52,089 nucleotides of DNA from an uncultured Bacteroidales bacterium (GCA_937899055.1 CALBPX010000132.1:1-52089), one strand, 5' to 3'. Positions 1 to 8,183 are shown, counted from the first letter of the stretch. Notes: generated by a model from the letters alone, not told the origin. A program made the numbers and translations.

Positions 1-38
1 TCCGTGGTCCCTTTTTCAAGTAGAATGGTGGGGGAATT

Positions 39-338
39 TTGTTTTACTATCTACAGGGGACGGAGTATTATATTAACCCTAAGATAATCAGAAACACTAA
101 TTTTCAACGAAAACCCGATTTGAAGACTATAGAACCTCACCGCCTTAGGGAATTAGTGTTTGAGGATTTAATAACTTATCCAAAGAGCTCTATATCCGAT
201 ATATGCAAACGTGTTGGGCCAGAGATTTCAAGATATAAAGTTAGGCAACAGTTACAAGCCCTTATCGATTCTAATAGAATAATCAAAGAAGGAGCGTCTT
301 CTGCCACGGTGTATCTTGTTAAAAACGATGGCGAATAA
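39..338 (+). CDS. C-terminal fragment of an AlbA_2/winged-helix type protein
   Basis: About 99 residues are open, but the same frame has a TAG at 21-23 and the first available start is a TTG, so this is probably the tail of a longer gene that is truncated or interrupted near the window edge. The segment INPKIIRNTNF followed by KTIEPHRLRELVFEDL and a helix-turn-helix-like stretch (SISDICKRVGPEISRYKVRQ) resembles the C-terminal winged helix of Bacteroidota proteins with an N-terminal AlbA_2 (Schlafen-like, putative ATP- or DNA-binding) domain. That family assignment is from memory and is not certain. The fragment lies just inside what looks like the edge of an integrated element (see 664-690). 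Confidence 0.4.
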   Translation: MFYYLQGTEYYINPKIIRNTNFQRKPDLKTIEPHRLRELVFEDLITYPKSSISDICKRVGPEISRYKVRQQLQALIDSNRIIKEGASSATVYLVKNDGE

Positions 339-534
339 AGAGGCTTTTTAACGAGTTTTTAACGAGCGGGTGCGCAGATGCGTATGCAAATCGCTGATAA
401 TCAGAGAGACGGGAGGAATTAACACTTGTCAAATCATTGTTATTGATTTTGGGAGCCTCAACAGAATGAGGAGTATTTATAAATGTATAAACCTCGATAA
501 GTATGAGGCTATTTCCACTTGAGCTATCCTTCAT
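319..534 (-). CDS. small hypothetical protein, 71 residues
   Basis: An ATG at 534 follows a good AAGGAG ribosome-binding site seven bases upstream, which is rare in this window and is the main reason to list it. The product (starts MKDSSSGNSLILIEVYTF) has no signal peptide, no obvious domain and no family I recognise. It overlaps the end of the plus-strand fragment by 20 bases. The sequence upstream of its start on the minus strand (GGCGACATTTTGGCTAC and relatives) resembles leader DNA next to integrase genes of Bacteroidota integrative elements, so this may be a decayed gene start of that element. Confidence 0.3.
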   Translation of the reverse strand: MKDSSSGNSLILIEVYTFINTPHSVEAPKINNNDLTSVNSSRLSDYQRFAYASAHPLVKNSLKSLFIRHRF

Positions 535-615
535 GTAATTACTCCTTAACCCATTCCGATTGAATAAGTCGGCAAAAATGGCCCTAAGTAGCCAAAATGT
601 CGCCAAAAATTGAGA

Positions 616-690
616 CACAAAAAGAGCTAACCGCTGAAAATCAGCCAGTTAGTTCTTTCTAAGGTGCCCCGGGCGGGAACCGAGGGTTCA
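616..690 (-). other. possible attachment-site remnant: tRNA 3'-end-like sequence plus hairpin
   Basis: Read on the minus strand, the DNA just after the stop codon of the DAHP synthase gene contains GTTCCCGCCCGGGGCACC, which looks like the T-arm and acceptor end of a tRNA, but no tRNA body precedes it. It is followed by an imperfect inverted repeat (AACTAACTGGCTGA / TCAGCGGTTAGCT) and a T-run. This arrangement is what remains when an integrative element targets a tRNA 3' end. The alternative is that both hairpins are simply transcription terminators of the upstream gene. Confidence 0.4.
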
Positions 691-2106
691 AGAATTAGAC
701 AAAGGCCTGTCTTTCATCTGGATGCGGATGCTTTCCTTGTGGATGAGTTCCATCAGCTGACGGGCAAATTCTTTTGAGAGCCCGAGGCGGTCTGCTTCTT
801 CGGAAAAACTTTCAACGATTTCTCCATAGCGTTTGCTTTGGAGCACGGGCATGTTATGCTGCATCTTGTATTCTCCTATCTGGCGAGAAAGTTCCATCCT
901 CTGGCTTAGGAGGTGGAGCATATTTTCATCCAGTTCGTCAAGGCGGCGGCGGTAAGACTCAAGGGTGTCTTGCCGGAGATTGTTCCGGAGTTCCAGTCCG
1001 GAGAGAACTTGTTTGAGTTCTGCCGGCGTAAGCTGCTGGTCTTTGTCGGACAGGGCGGCGGCGGGGTTGATGTGAGATTCTATCATCAGACCGTCGTAGT
1101 TGAGGTCCAGGGCTTGCTGGCAGAGGGGCTGAACGAGATTGCGTTTTCCGCCCATGTGGCTGGGGTCGCATAGCAGAGGTATGTCAGGGTATCTTCTTTT
1201 CATCTCGATGGGTATATGCCACAGGGGGGCATTGCGGTAGATGCCGTTGTCGTATGTGCTGAAGCCGCGGTGTACCAGAATGATGTTCTTGACGCCTGCA
1301 TTGCGGAAACGTTCAACGGCTCCGGCCCAAAGCTCAACATCCGGGTTCACAGGATTCTTAACGAGAACCACTATCCTGTCCATACTGCAACAGCAGAGGG
1401 TGGTAGGGGTAGAGGTGGCGGCGGTAGAGAGGGCTGCTTCAGGGACAGTGGAAGCGCCTGTGAGGGTGGCATCAAGGGCTTCGGCGATGGAGGTGGGTGC
1501 AGAGGCGGATGGAGTAGCAGAGGCGGCGGTAGAGAGGGCTGCTTCGGGGGCAGTGGAAGCGCCTGTGAGGGTGGCATCAAGGGCTTCGGCGATGGAGGTG
1601 GATGCAGAGGCGGATGGAGCAGCAGAGGCGGCGGTAGAGAGGGCTGCTTCGGGGGCAGTGAGAGCACCTGTGAGGGTGGCATCAAGGGCTTCGGCGATGG
1701 AGGTGGGTGCAGAGGCGGCGAGAGTGGTGGAAAAAGTGTCGGCGATGGACTGGACAGCAAACGGGTCGGCGGTGGTGCGGGCCCCTATCCAGAAGACCTC
1801 TATTCCGGCCTTGAGGGCAAGGCGGAGGTGCTCACCGGTAGCAACTTCCGTGCAGACCTGCATCCCTGTCAGACTACGGACATCGCTGAGCCACTGAAGA
1901 CCAATTTCCCCTACTCCTTCAAACCCGCCCGGCTTGGTACGGGGTTTCCAGACTCCAGCTCTGAAGATTTTTACTCCGATTTGGGAAAGAGCTTTTGCGG
2001 TCTGGAGTACCTGATTGCGGTTTTCGGCGCTGCAAGGGCCTGCTATGAGTATCGGGGAGGGAGAAAAAAAATTCCCAAGGCTATTCTGCAATCCTATATC
2101 TGCCAT
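688..2106 (-). CDS. aroF: bifunctional DAHP synthase / chorismate mutase with an internal repeat insertion
   Basis: Catalyses the first shikimate-pathway step (erythrose-4-phosphate plus PEP to DAHP), and its second domain converts chorismate to prephenate. The N-terminal half is a class I KDO8P-synthase-like DAHP synthase (IAGPCSAE, FRAGVWKPRT, WIGARTTADPF, VLVKNPVNPD, CDPSHMGGKR, IESHINP). The last 90 or so residues are an AroQ-type chorismate mutase (RRRLDELDENMLHLLSQRM). The start at 2106 (MADIGLQNSLG) is preferred over an ATG 20 codons upstream because the -7 box TATATTTG lies at 2132-2139. The enzyme is 472 residues instead of roughly 355: between IADTF and VLVKNPVNPD, where the family has a few residues, sit about 115 Ala/Ser/Thr-rich residues made of three 35-residue tandem repeats. 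The reading frame and all motifs on both sides are intact, so the enzyme may still fold with this loop extruded. It diverges from aroB. Confidence 0.93.
   Translation of the reverse strand: MADIGLQNSLGNFFSPSPILIAGPCSAENRNQVLQTAKALSQIGVKIFRAGVWKPRTKPGGFEGVGEIGLQWLSDVRSLTGMQVCTEVATGEHLRLALKAGIEVFWIGARTTADPFAVQSIADTFSTTLAASAPTSIAEALDATLTGALTAPEAALSTAASAAPSASASTSIAEALDATLTGASTAPEAALSTAASATPSASAPTSIAEALDATLTGASTVPEAALSTAATSTPTTLCCCSMDRIVVLVKNPVNPDVELWAGAVERFRNAGVKNIILVHRGFSTYDNGIYRNAPLWHIPIEMKRRYPDIPLLCDPSHMGGKRNLVQPLCQQALDLNYDGLMIESHINPAAALSDKDQQLTPAELKQVLSGLELRNNLRQDTLESYRRRLDELDENMLHLLSQRMELSRQIGEYKMQHNMPVLQSKRYGEIVESFSEEADRLGLSKEFARQLMELIHKESIRIQMKDRPLSNS
1396..1710 (-). repeat. 105-bp tandem repeat, 3 copies, inside the DAHP synthase gene
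   Basis: Three head-to-tail units of exactly 105 bp encode 35-residue blocks (TSIAEALDATLTGA then PEAALSTAAS). The copies differ at only a few positions, so the expansion is recent or is being homogenised. The period is divisible by three and the unit has no stop in the coding frame, so copy number can change without loss of frame. Confidence 0.97.
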
Positions 2107-2131
2107 TTTTACAAACCTATTTACTACGATG

Positions 2132-2139
2132 CAAATATA
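2132..2139 (-). promoter_or_regulatory. -7 box of the DAHP synthase gene
   Basis: TATATTTG on the minus strand, 26 bases before the chosen start, matches the Bacteroidota consensus TAnnTTTG. No clean TTG is found 19-20 bases further upstream. It lies back to back with the aroB promoter. Confidence 0.6.
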
Positions 2140-2294
2140 GTGATTGCAGCCCTGGAAAAAACACACTATAACCGTTTTCGCAAAAACTTTGATTGCTCAA
2201 GTCCTGCACCGCAAAGGTAGGACGAAAATCTGCAATAGGTTCAATTTGTTATTAAAATTTAACATTATTGTAATGGCTACGAAACAAAAAAGGC

Positions 2295-2325
2295 TTGCAT
2301 ATTGTCTGGAAATAGATTATATTTG
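2295..2325 (+). promoter_or_regulatory. promoter of the aroB operon
   Basis: TTG at 2295-2297, a 20-base spacer and TATATTTG at 2318-2325 match the Bacteroidota promoter consensus closely. The box ends 14 bases before the first ATG of aroB, which implies a very short leader. Confidence 0.75.
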
Positions 2326-2339
2326 TATATGTTTTGAGA

Positions 2340-3524
2340 ATGAAAATGCTTCAGAAATTATATACATCGCACAATATCAGTCAATTACGCAAGCTCATCC
2401 CGAACAACAGCGGAATTTTTGCAATTATTGATAATAATGTGGAAGAATTCTTTACGGAGTTCAAGGATTGGAACTTTATCTGCATAGAGGCTTGCGAGGA
2501 AATAAAATCGCTGGATGCGGTTGCTGAAATCTGTTCTGTTCTCATGGAAAAGAATGCGGACAGAGACTGCTTCATAGTTGGAGCCGGGGGCGGGGTTACA
2601 ACGGATCTTGCCGGTTTTGTGGCGTCGGTTTATAAGCGTGGAGTGAGGTTCGGGCTTGTGCCTACAACGGTTCTGGCTGCCTGCGATGCGGCTGTCGGGG
2701 GGAAGAACGGGGTTAACCACGGAGGTGTCAAAAATATGGTCGGCAGCGTGAAGTTTCCGCTATGGACCTTTCAAAGTACATTGTTTTTCAAGACCTTACC
2801 TTCAAGGGTCTTCAGAGAAGGGGTTGCGGAAATGCTTAAGACGTTCCTGATTACCGACAAAGACCTTTTCAACGAGAGCGCGGCGTTCTTCCATTTCCTC
2901 AGCGATGAGGGTGAGTGCTGCAAGGCGGAGGGGAAGGCCCTCAGCAATGAGGGTGAGTGCTGCAAGGCGGAGGGGAAGGCCCTCAGCAATGTGGGTGAGT
3001 GCTGCAAGGCGGAAGGGAAGGCCCTCAGCGATGTTAGGAGGGTGGAGTTGTCGCCGAGGAAGGAGGGGGTTCTCAGAAGGCTGATTAAAGAATGTGCCCT
3101 GAGGAAGATGGAACTGGTTGAAAAGGACCCGTACGACAGGCGGCAAAGGAGGCTGCTGAACCTTGGACACACGTTCGGCCACGCCCTTGAGAGCTATGCG
3201 GCCCAGAAGCCGGAACTGTTCCCGGACGGGCTTCTGCACGGAGAGGCTGTTGCCGCCGGAACCGTGGCCACCGCCAAGATATCGCTGAGCAAAGGGCTGC
3301 TGAAAGAAGATGACTGTAAGGCAATTACCAAAGCCTTTGCGGACTGCGGAGTTCTATGCAACTACAATGTTCCGGCCTCAAGGCTTCTTAAATATATTTA
3401 TCAAGACAAGAAAATCCGGGGTCAAAAACTGCACATGATACTCCCTCAGGGGATCGGCAAGGTCAAAGGTCTGGATGTAGATCTGGCCGACCTGAAAACC
3501 TTGAGCAAGGGAATAATTCTTTAA
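2340..3524 (+). CDS. aroB: 3-dehydroquinate synthase with an internal repeat insertion
   Basis: Converts DAHP to 3-dehydroquinate (second shikimate step), NAD- and metal-dependent. Diagnostic motifs are the nucleotide-binding loop GAGGGVTTDLAGF, the active-site stretch DAAVGGKNGVNHGGVKN, and the metal-binding LNLGHTFGHALE and HGEAVAAG. The start is either ATG 2340 or ATG 2346. The promoter position excludes anything much further upstream. Residues 188-229 are three 14-residue tandem repeats rich in Glu, Cys and Lys (GECCKAEGKALS), inserted in a surface segment between FLITDKDLF and LRRLIKECALRKMELV, where homologues have only a few residues. It is first gene of an operon with the aroD-aroA fusion (39 bp downstream) and aroC. 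Confidence 0.95.
   Translation: MKMLQKLYTSHNISQLRKLIPNNSGIFAIIDNNVEEFFTEFKDWNFICIEACEEIKSLDAVAEICSVLMEKNADRDCFIVGAGGGVTTDLAGFVASVYKRGVRFGLVPTTVLAACDAAVGGKNGVNHGGVKNMVGSVKFPLWTFQSTLFFKTLPSRVFREGVAEMLKTFLITDKDLFNESAAFFHFLSDEGECCKAEGKALSNEGECCKAEGKALSNVGECCKAEGKALSDVRRVELSPRKEGVLRRLIKECALRKMELVEKDPYDRRQRRLLNLGHTFGHALESYAAQKPELFPDGLLHGEAVAAGTVATAKISLSKGLLKEDDCKAITKAFADCGVLCNYNVPASRLLKYIYQDKKIRGQKLHMILPQGIGKVKGLDVDLADLKTLSKGIIL
2901..3032 (+). repeat. 42-bp tandem repeat, 3.1 copies, inside aroB
   Basis: Units start at 2901, 2943 and 2985, and a degenerate fourth begins at 3027. Each encodes 14 residues. At the unit junctions the DNA contains an inverted repeat, CCCTCA-gcaa-TGAGGG, so each junction could form a small hairpin. 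The period is divisible by three. Confidence 0.96.
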
Positions 3525-3563
3525 ATTGCACCCCAATACTGAACCTACCTACAAAAGCATCCG

Positions 3564-5858
3564 ATGAAAGACAAGACCAGCAAAACCACTGACACCGTCA
3601 TTTCCGGCGGAAACGAAAATTCCTCAAATGTAAATCCAGCGGACAGGGCATCATCCTGCAGGAAACTCTGCGTATGCATAGCGGACAAAGATCCGGACAA
3701 ATGCCTTCAGAAGCTGTCTAAATACGCAATGGCTGAACTGAGGGCGGACTTGTGCAACCTTTCAATGCCCCAGCTCCAGAAAATATTATCCGTCAAAAAG
3801 GACTTCATATTTACCTTCCGAATCTCGGACAACAATATGTCAACTGCGCTGAATCAGACTCTGGAAGCTATAGGACAAGGCGTTGCATACGTGGATGTGG
3901 ATATAGACTCCCCTGCCCCGTTCCTGAGGATAATAAAAGAAGCCTTAGGGGACGCTCCGGCAAAGACAAAACTCATTCTGAGTTCGCATCCGGAGTCGGT
4001 TCCTTCGTTGAACACCTTGCAGGGCATTGTCCGTAAATGCCGGCTCAAGGGTGCCGATATCGTAAAGATAGTTCCGTTTGCCAAAAACCTTGAAGAAGCG
4101 TCCAGGGTTCTCAGGCTCTACCATACCATGAGGATGCCGGATTTAAAGAAAAACCTCATAGCCTTTGCCTCCGGAACCGCAGGATTCTTTACCAGAATAT
4201 CATGCTTGAGCCTTGGCGCTCCATTCACATACTGTCATGATTCCCAGCCTTTAGCAAAAGGTCAGCCAAGCTATGAAGAATTGTATGAAAGCATCTATGG
4301 CAAAGCCGGAGCGGAGCCCTACCGCATAGGAGACATGAAAGACAGCCTCCTGCTTTCCAGATTCTGTCAGAAACTCCCGGACGCAAAACGGAACACCAAG
4401 GAAAAGAATGTTTCCGTTCCTTGTTCCAAGAGCGTTGTCCTGAGAGCTCTGTTTGTTGCCGCCCTGAGCAACGGGCAAAGCGTGTTGAGAAACTTTGAAT
4501 TCAGCAACGACATCCGGAAAGCAGTACTGTTCCTCAGAAAATGCGGCTGCGTAGTAAACGTTACCAGAGACGGCCGCAGTTCCAGAGGAGAATTTATGGT
4601 AATTGTAAGAAGTGCCGGAATCAGTAAGTGGAAAGTTTTCAAGTTCGCCGATGCCGGAGAATCTGGCCTGCTGGCAAGGATTTTACTGCCGATATCTGCA
4701 TACGCTTCAAGCATCAGGCGCAATTATCTTGTCAGTTCCCAAACCTGCGTAACGGGAGAAGGAAGCCTTCTGAAAAGAGATCTTTCGGACGCAGTTGAAG
4801 GGCTCAGGGCAGCCGGCATAAAATGCAAGGGGCAGAAAGTGGGCAAGGAAGTTTATCTTCCGGTACATATAACCAAAGCCTCGTTCAAGAAGTCCTTTAC
4901 GATTTCCGGAAAGCAGTCCAGCCAGCTGATTTCAGGAATGTTGATTATACTGCCATTGCTGCCTCAAAGGACTCAGATGGTGGTGGAAGATGCCGTAAGC
5001 ATACCGTACATAAATATGACGGTCAAGATTATGAGAACATTCGGCATAAACATAGATGTAAAGCAGGAAGGCCGCACGCTCATATTTGAAACGGAGGGCA
5101 ACCAGGAATACAAACCCTCGGACATGTATCTTGAGTCCGACTGGAGCGGAGCGTCCAACTTTATGGTAGCCGGCGCCGTTGCCTCCGGAATATCCAGAAA
5201 GCATGAAGAAAACGAAGGTCTGACCATAAAGAGAATGAGCCCGGATTCCGAACAGGCAGACAAAGCCATCCTTAACGTACTTGAATCATGCGGAGTAAAG
5301 ATAAAGTACAACATGCCGGAAAACCGCGACTTTGCCATTATCAGCAGATACAACCTCTTTAACGATGAAGGAAACTTTTTAGCAAACCTTAGAAACATAT
5401 CGCTGAATGCCAATGTTTTGAAAGCGTTCAGCTTTGACGCTACGGACTGCCCGGACCTGTTTCCGATTTTAGCGGTGCTGGCTGTATTCTGCAACGGCGA
5501 AAGCCGCATAAACGGAATTTCCAGACTGACCAACAAGGAAAGCAACCGCACCGTTTCCATACTTCAGGAAATGACAAGGCTGGGCTATGACATATTTGTT
5601 GAGGGCAACGAACTGGTAGTAAAGGGGAGGGCCGGCAAAGCCATTGATGTTGCACTGGACGAAGGCTCACCGGAGAAGCTTTTATGCTCCAGCCACAACG
5701 ACCACCGGATTGCCATGGCGGTCATCATCTGCGCCCTTCTCAGAGGACATGGCGGCAATAATCCCCTGGATGTCTATCTGGACGACATCGGCTGCATAGA
5801 CAAATCATTCCCTTCATTTGTACGCCGTCTGAAGATGCAAAAGATAACGTCGGAATGA
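3564..5858 (+). CDS. aroDA: fused type I 3-dehydroquinate dehydratase / EPSP synthase (AroD-AroA)
   Basis: One 764-residue protein carries two shikimate enzymes. Residues about 30-245 are a type I dehydroquinase (ELRADL, FTFR, the active-site His in SSHPES, the Schiff-base Lys in ADIVKIVPF, and AKGQPSYEEL near its end). Residues about 270-764 are EPSP synthase (PCSKSVVLRALF, TGEGSLLKRDLSD, SSQLISGML, ESDWSGASNF, HNDHRIAMAV). The two steps are not consecutive in the pathway, so the fusion does not channel a direct intermediate; the AroE and AroK activities must come from elsewhere. The Gly of the usual PGSKS substrate loop is Cys here, a position known in other EPSP synthases to affect glyphosate binding. 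A stretch rich in Ser, Asn and Asp precedes the first domain. It overlaps aroC by 4 bases (ATGA), so translation is probably coupled. Confidence 0.93.
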   Translation: MKDKTSKTTDTVISGGNENSSNVNPADRASSCRKLCVCIADKDPDKCLQKLSKYAMAELRADLCNLSMPQLQKILSVKKDFIFTFRISDNNMSTALNQTLEAIGQGVAYVDVDIDSPAPFLRIIKEALGDAPAKTKLILSSHPESVPSLNTLQGIVRKCRLKGADIVKIVPFAKNLEEASRVLRLYHTMRMPDLKKNLIAFASGTAGFFTRISCLSLGAPFTYCHDSQPLAKGQPSYEELYESIYGKAGAEPYRIGDMKDSLLLSRFCQKLPDAKRNTKEKNVSVPCSKSVVLRALFVAALSNGQSVLRNFEFSNDIRKAVLFLRKCGCVVNVTRDGRSSRGEFMVIVRSAGISKWKVFKFADAGESGLLARILLPISAYASSIRRNYLVSSQTCVTGEGSLLKRDLSDAVEGLRAAGIKCKGQKVGKEVYLPVHITKASFKKSFTISGKQSSQLISGMLIILPLLPQRTQMVVEDAVSIPYINMTVKIMRTFGINIDVKQEGRTLIFETEGNQEYKPSDMYLESDWSGASNFMVAGAVASGISRKHEENEGLTIKRMSPDSEQADKAILNVLESCGVKIKYNMPENRDFAIISRYNLFNDEGNFLANLRNISLNANVLKAFSFDATDCPDLFPILAVLAVFCNGESRINGISRLTNKESNRTVSILQEMTRLGYDIFVEGNELVVKGRAGKAIDVALDEGSPEKLLCSSHNDHRIAMAVIICALLRGHGGNNPLDVYLDDIGCIDKSFPSFVRRLKMQKITSE

Positions 5859-6877
5859 ACACTTACGGAAACAGATTCAAAATAACCGTCTTTGGCGGAT
5901 CGCACGAAGAGCATGTTGGAGTCAAAATCTCCGGCCTTGGCTCTGGAATAAAAATCAGCAGCTCTGATTTTGAGGAAGTTATGCATAGGAGAAGCTTCGG
6001 CGATATTCCGTCTCTTGCCTTTGCCACAACTCCCCGTAAAGAAGAGGACCTTCCGCTGTTCTGCTCCGGCATAGAGGAAGGCATAACAAACGGCCAAACC
6101 GTTGAGCTTGCATTCAGGAACAACAACTTCAGACCGCAGGACTACGCTCCGTTCAGGAATCATCCCAGACCTTCGCACGCAGACTTTGCCGCAAGCGTAA
6201 AGTACGGCGGACAAAGCAGCCTCAGCGGTGGTGGAATGTTCTCCGGAAGAATGACCGCAGCCCTTGTGGCGGCAGGAGTAGTTGCCGCAAAATACATTGG
6301 CTCCACAGCAGGATTTGAGCCAAAGGTCAGAGCCGGAATTTCTTCCATAGGAGGAGAGCCGGACAAGGCCAGATGGAAAGACCTGCTCCTTGATGCAATG
6401 CAGGACGGCGACTCTCTGGGCGGAGAAGTCCTGTGCCGCATAGAAGGCCTGCCGGTTGGCATAGGCGAACCTTTTTTCAACTCCCTGGAATCTGAGATTG
6501 CGCATCTGGCCTTTTCTGTACCTGGAGTAAAGGGTATATTCTTCGGCGATTTTTCCGACCTGCCGGCTCCACTCCGGAAGGCCTCAAGCCTCAGGGGATC
6601 TCAGTTCAACGATCTGATAATCAATAGCAAGGGAGAAACCGCCACAAACCACAGCGGCGGCATCAACGGCGTGCTGTCCAACGGCAATCCGGCAGTCTTT
6701 ACGCTGGATATCAGACCCACGGCCAGCATAGCAAAGCCCCAGCCAACCTTCAACTTTGAAAGCGGAAAGGTGGAGGAGCTTAAGATTGAGGGGCGTCACG
6801 ATGTCTGCATTGCTCTCAGATGCCCCGTCATAGCAGAATCTATTGCCTTGATTGCCCTTGCAAACCTTATTTGCTGA
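5855..6877 (+). CDS. aroC: chorismate synthase
   Basis: Converts EPSP to chorismate using reduced FMN; last common step of the pathway. Recognisable features are FGGSHEEHVG (usual FGESHG), RPSHAD with the second conserved His, GGGMFSGRMTAALV, GGINGVLSNGNP, and RPTASIAKPQPT, then GRHDVCIALRCPVIAE near the end. The GGGxFSGR form is the one I associate with clostridial-type AroC, whereas common Bacteroidota enzymes have GGGRSSARET, so this gene is divergent or transferred. It is 340 residues, slightly short. Its last 11 bases overlap the convergent serine hydrolase gene. Confidence 0.9.
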   Translation: MNTYGNRFKITVFGGSHEEHVGVKISGLGSGIKISSSDFEEVMHRRSFGDIPSLAFATTPRKEEDLPLFCSGIEEGITNGQTVELAFRNNNFRPQDYAPFRNHPRPSHADFAASVKYGGQSSLSGGGMFSGRMTAALVAAGVVAAKYIGSTAGFEPKVRAGISSIGGEPDKARWKDLLLDAMQDGDSLGGEVLCRIEGLPVGIGEPFFNSLESEIAHLAFSVPGVKGIFFGDFSDLPAPLRKASSLRGSQFNDLIINSKGETATNHSGGINGVLSNGNPAVFTLDIRPTASIAKPQPTFNFESGKVEELKIEGRHDVCIALRCPVIAESIALIALANLIC

Positions 6878-8087
6878 GGCAGGGCTGGGTAATGGCTCCG
6901 GCTACGATGCTGGCAACCGTTGCCCTCTGGCGTGCAAAGTTTCCGGTATCGTAAGGATGTACCCTGTTTGAAAGAATGATTACGGCAGTCTTTGTCTGAG
7001 GATCCATTACAATTGAAGGGCCGGTATATCCGGTATGTCCGAACGCTTCTTCGGAGAATAGGTCTCCGGCGGTGTAGAAATGTACATCGTTATCCCAACC
7101 GAGCGTACGTCCAAAGCGTTTTACTTCGTCCGGAACGGTGCGCATGGCCTTTACCGTAAGAGGGCCCAGGATTCTCATTCCACCGTACTCGCCCCCGTTG
7201 AGGATTGCCGCGCAAATCACAGCCAGATCCTCGGCGTTGGAGAATACTCCTGCGTTGCCGGAATTGCCTTTGTTACAAACTCTTGCAAGCGGATCGTGAA
7301 CTTCTCCCAGAAGGCAGCTCCCGTCCGGCTGCTTTTCTGTTGGGGCCACCAGTTTGAGTATTTCTTTCTTGTTCTGAGCCTTTGGGTTGTATGTGGTATA
7401 TCTGAGGCCCAGACGGTCGAACACATTCTGCTGTGCATAATCGCAGAGCTTCATTCCGGTTACATTCTGCAGGATGTTCTGCAAGGTCACAAAGTTCAGG
7501 CAGCTGTATATGTAGCCGCTGCCCGGCCTGTTGATTCTGTTGCAGTGAGAAATCCACTTAATTGCGGTTTCCGGGTCGGCCGTTCCGTACTCCTGCTCCA
7601 CCTGATAAGGATTTACATAGGCGGGCAGTCCGCTGGTATGCGTCAGGAGGTCAATCACCCTGATCGGAATCTTCTTTCCGTCTTCTCCCACATAGGGCTC
7701 AAAGCCCGGGATGTACATATCTACCCTGTCTATCAGGCGTACCTGTCCGCTTTCTATCAACTGCATGAAACTCAGTGTAGTACCTACACATTTGCTGCAT
7801 GAGGCAAGGTCAAAGACCGTGTTTTCCGTCATCTTTTCCACTTTGGGGTAAACAGCCTTGTTGCCATAGGCCTTCAGGAATACAACCTTGTCTTCCCTTA
7901 CCACACATACCACGGCTCCTGGCACTATGGTATCCTTGATTGCCTTGTTTATTACATCGTCAATCTTTGAAAGTCTTTCTGAAGACATACCCATCTGTTC
8001 CGGAGTAGCCTTAGAAAGTCTGGTGCCTTGTGCCATCACAAAAATGCCTGTGAGCAAGGCTGCGGTCAAACAGAAAAATTTTTTCAT
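6867..8087 (-). CDS. secreted serine hydrolase, beta-lactamase/esterase family
   Basis: Penicillin-binding/class C beta-lactamase-like fold, exported by an N-terminal signal peptide (MKKFFCLTAALLTGIFVMAQ). The SxxK nucleophile motif is seen in DLASCSKCVGT, a YxN-like motif in GYIYSCLNF, and the third motif in GHTGYTG. These enzymes act as D-Ala-D-Ala peptidases, esterases or transesterases; the true substrate cannot be read from the sequence. The start at 8087 is preferred, and an ATG three codons upstream is possible. The terminus overlaps aroC by 11 bp in convergent orientation, with no terminator visible between them. Confidence 0.88.
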   Translation of the reverse strand: MKKFFCLTAALLTGIFVMAQGTRLSKATPEQMGMSSERLSKIDDVINKAIKDTIVPGAVVCVVREDKVVFLKAYGNKAVYPKVEKMTENTVFDLASCSKCVGTTLSFMQLIESGQVRLIDRVDMYIPGFEPYVGEDGKKIPIRVIDLLTHTSGLPAYVNPYQVEQEYGTADPETAIKWISHCNRINRPGSGYIYSCLNFVTLQNILQNVTGMKLCDYAQQNVFDRLGLRYTTYNPKAQNKKEILKLVAPTEKQPDGSCLLGEVHDPLARVCNKGNSGNAGVFSNAEDLAVICAAILNGGEYGGMRILGPLTVKAMRTVPDEVKRFGRTLGWDNDVHFYTAGDLFSEEAFGHTGYTGPSIVMDPQTKTAVIILSNRVHPYDTGNFARQRATVASIVAGAITQPCLSK

Positions 8088-8131
8088 TGAAAGCATATTT
8101 AGCTTGTTTATAATCGCGATATTTGCAGATA

Positions 8132-8163
8132 CAAATTTAAGAATCTGTTTGGATTTATTTCAA
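8132..8163 (-). promoter_or_regulatory. promoter of the serine hydrolase gene, carrying the shared AAACAGATTCTTA element
   Basis: On the minus strand TAAATTTG (8132-8139) is preceded directly by AAACAGATTCT, with a TTG 21 bases upstream of the box. The same upstream element occurs at pyrB and rsgA. Confidence 0.65.
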
Positions 8164-8183
8164 ACAAGTTCCCTGCCTGAATT

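Noticed and set aside
319..618. 99-residue version of the minus-strand ORF at the left edge
   Set aside because: The ATG at 534 has a strong ribosome-binding site, whereas the longer start overlaps the hairpin/attachment-like region.
1216..2220. Long glycine-rich open frame on the plus strand, antisense to the DAHP synthase gene
   Set aside because: It owes its length to the 105-bp repeats, which are free of stops in several frames. The opposite strand has full enzyme motifs and the frame has no promoter or family resemblance.
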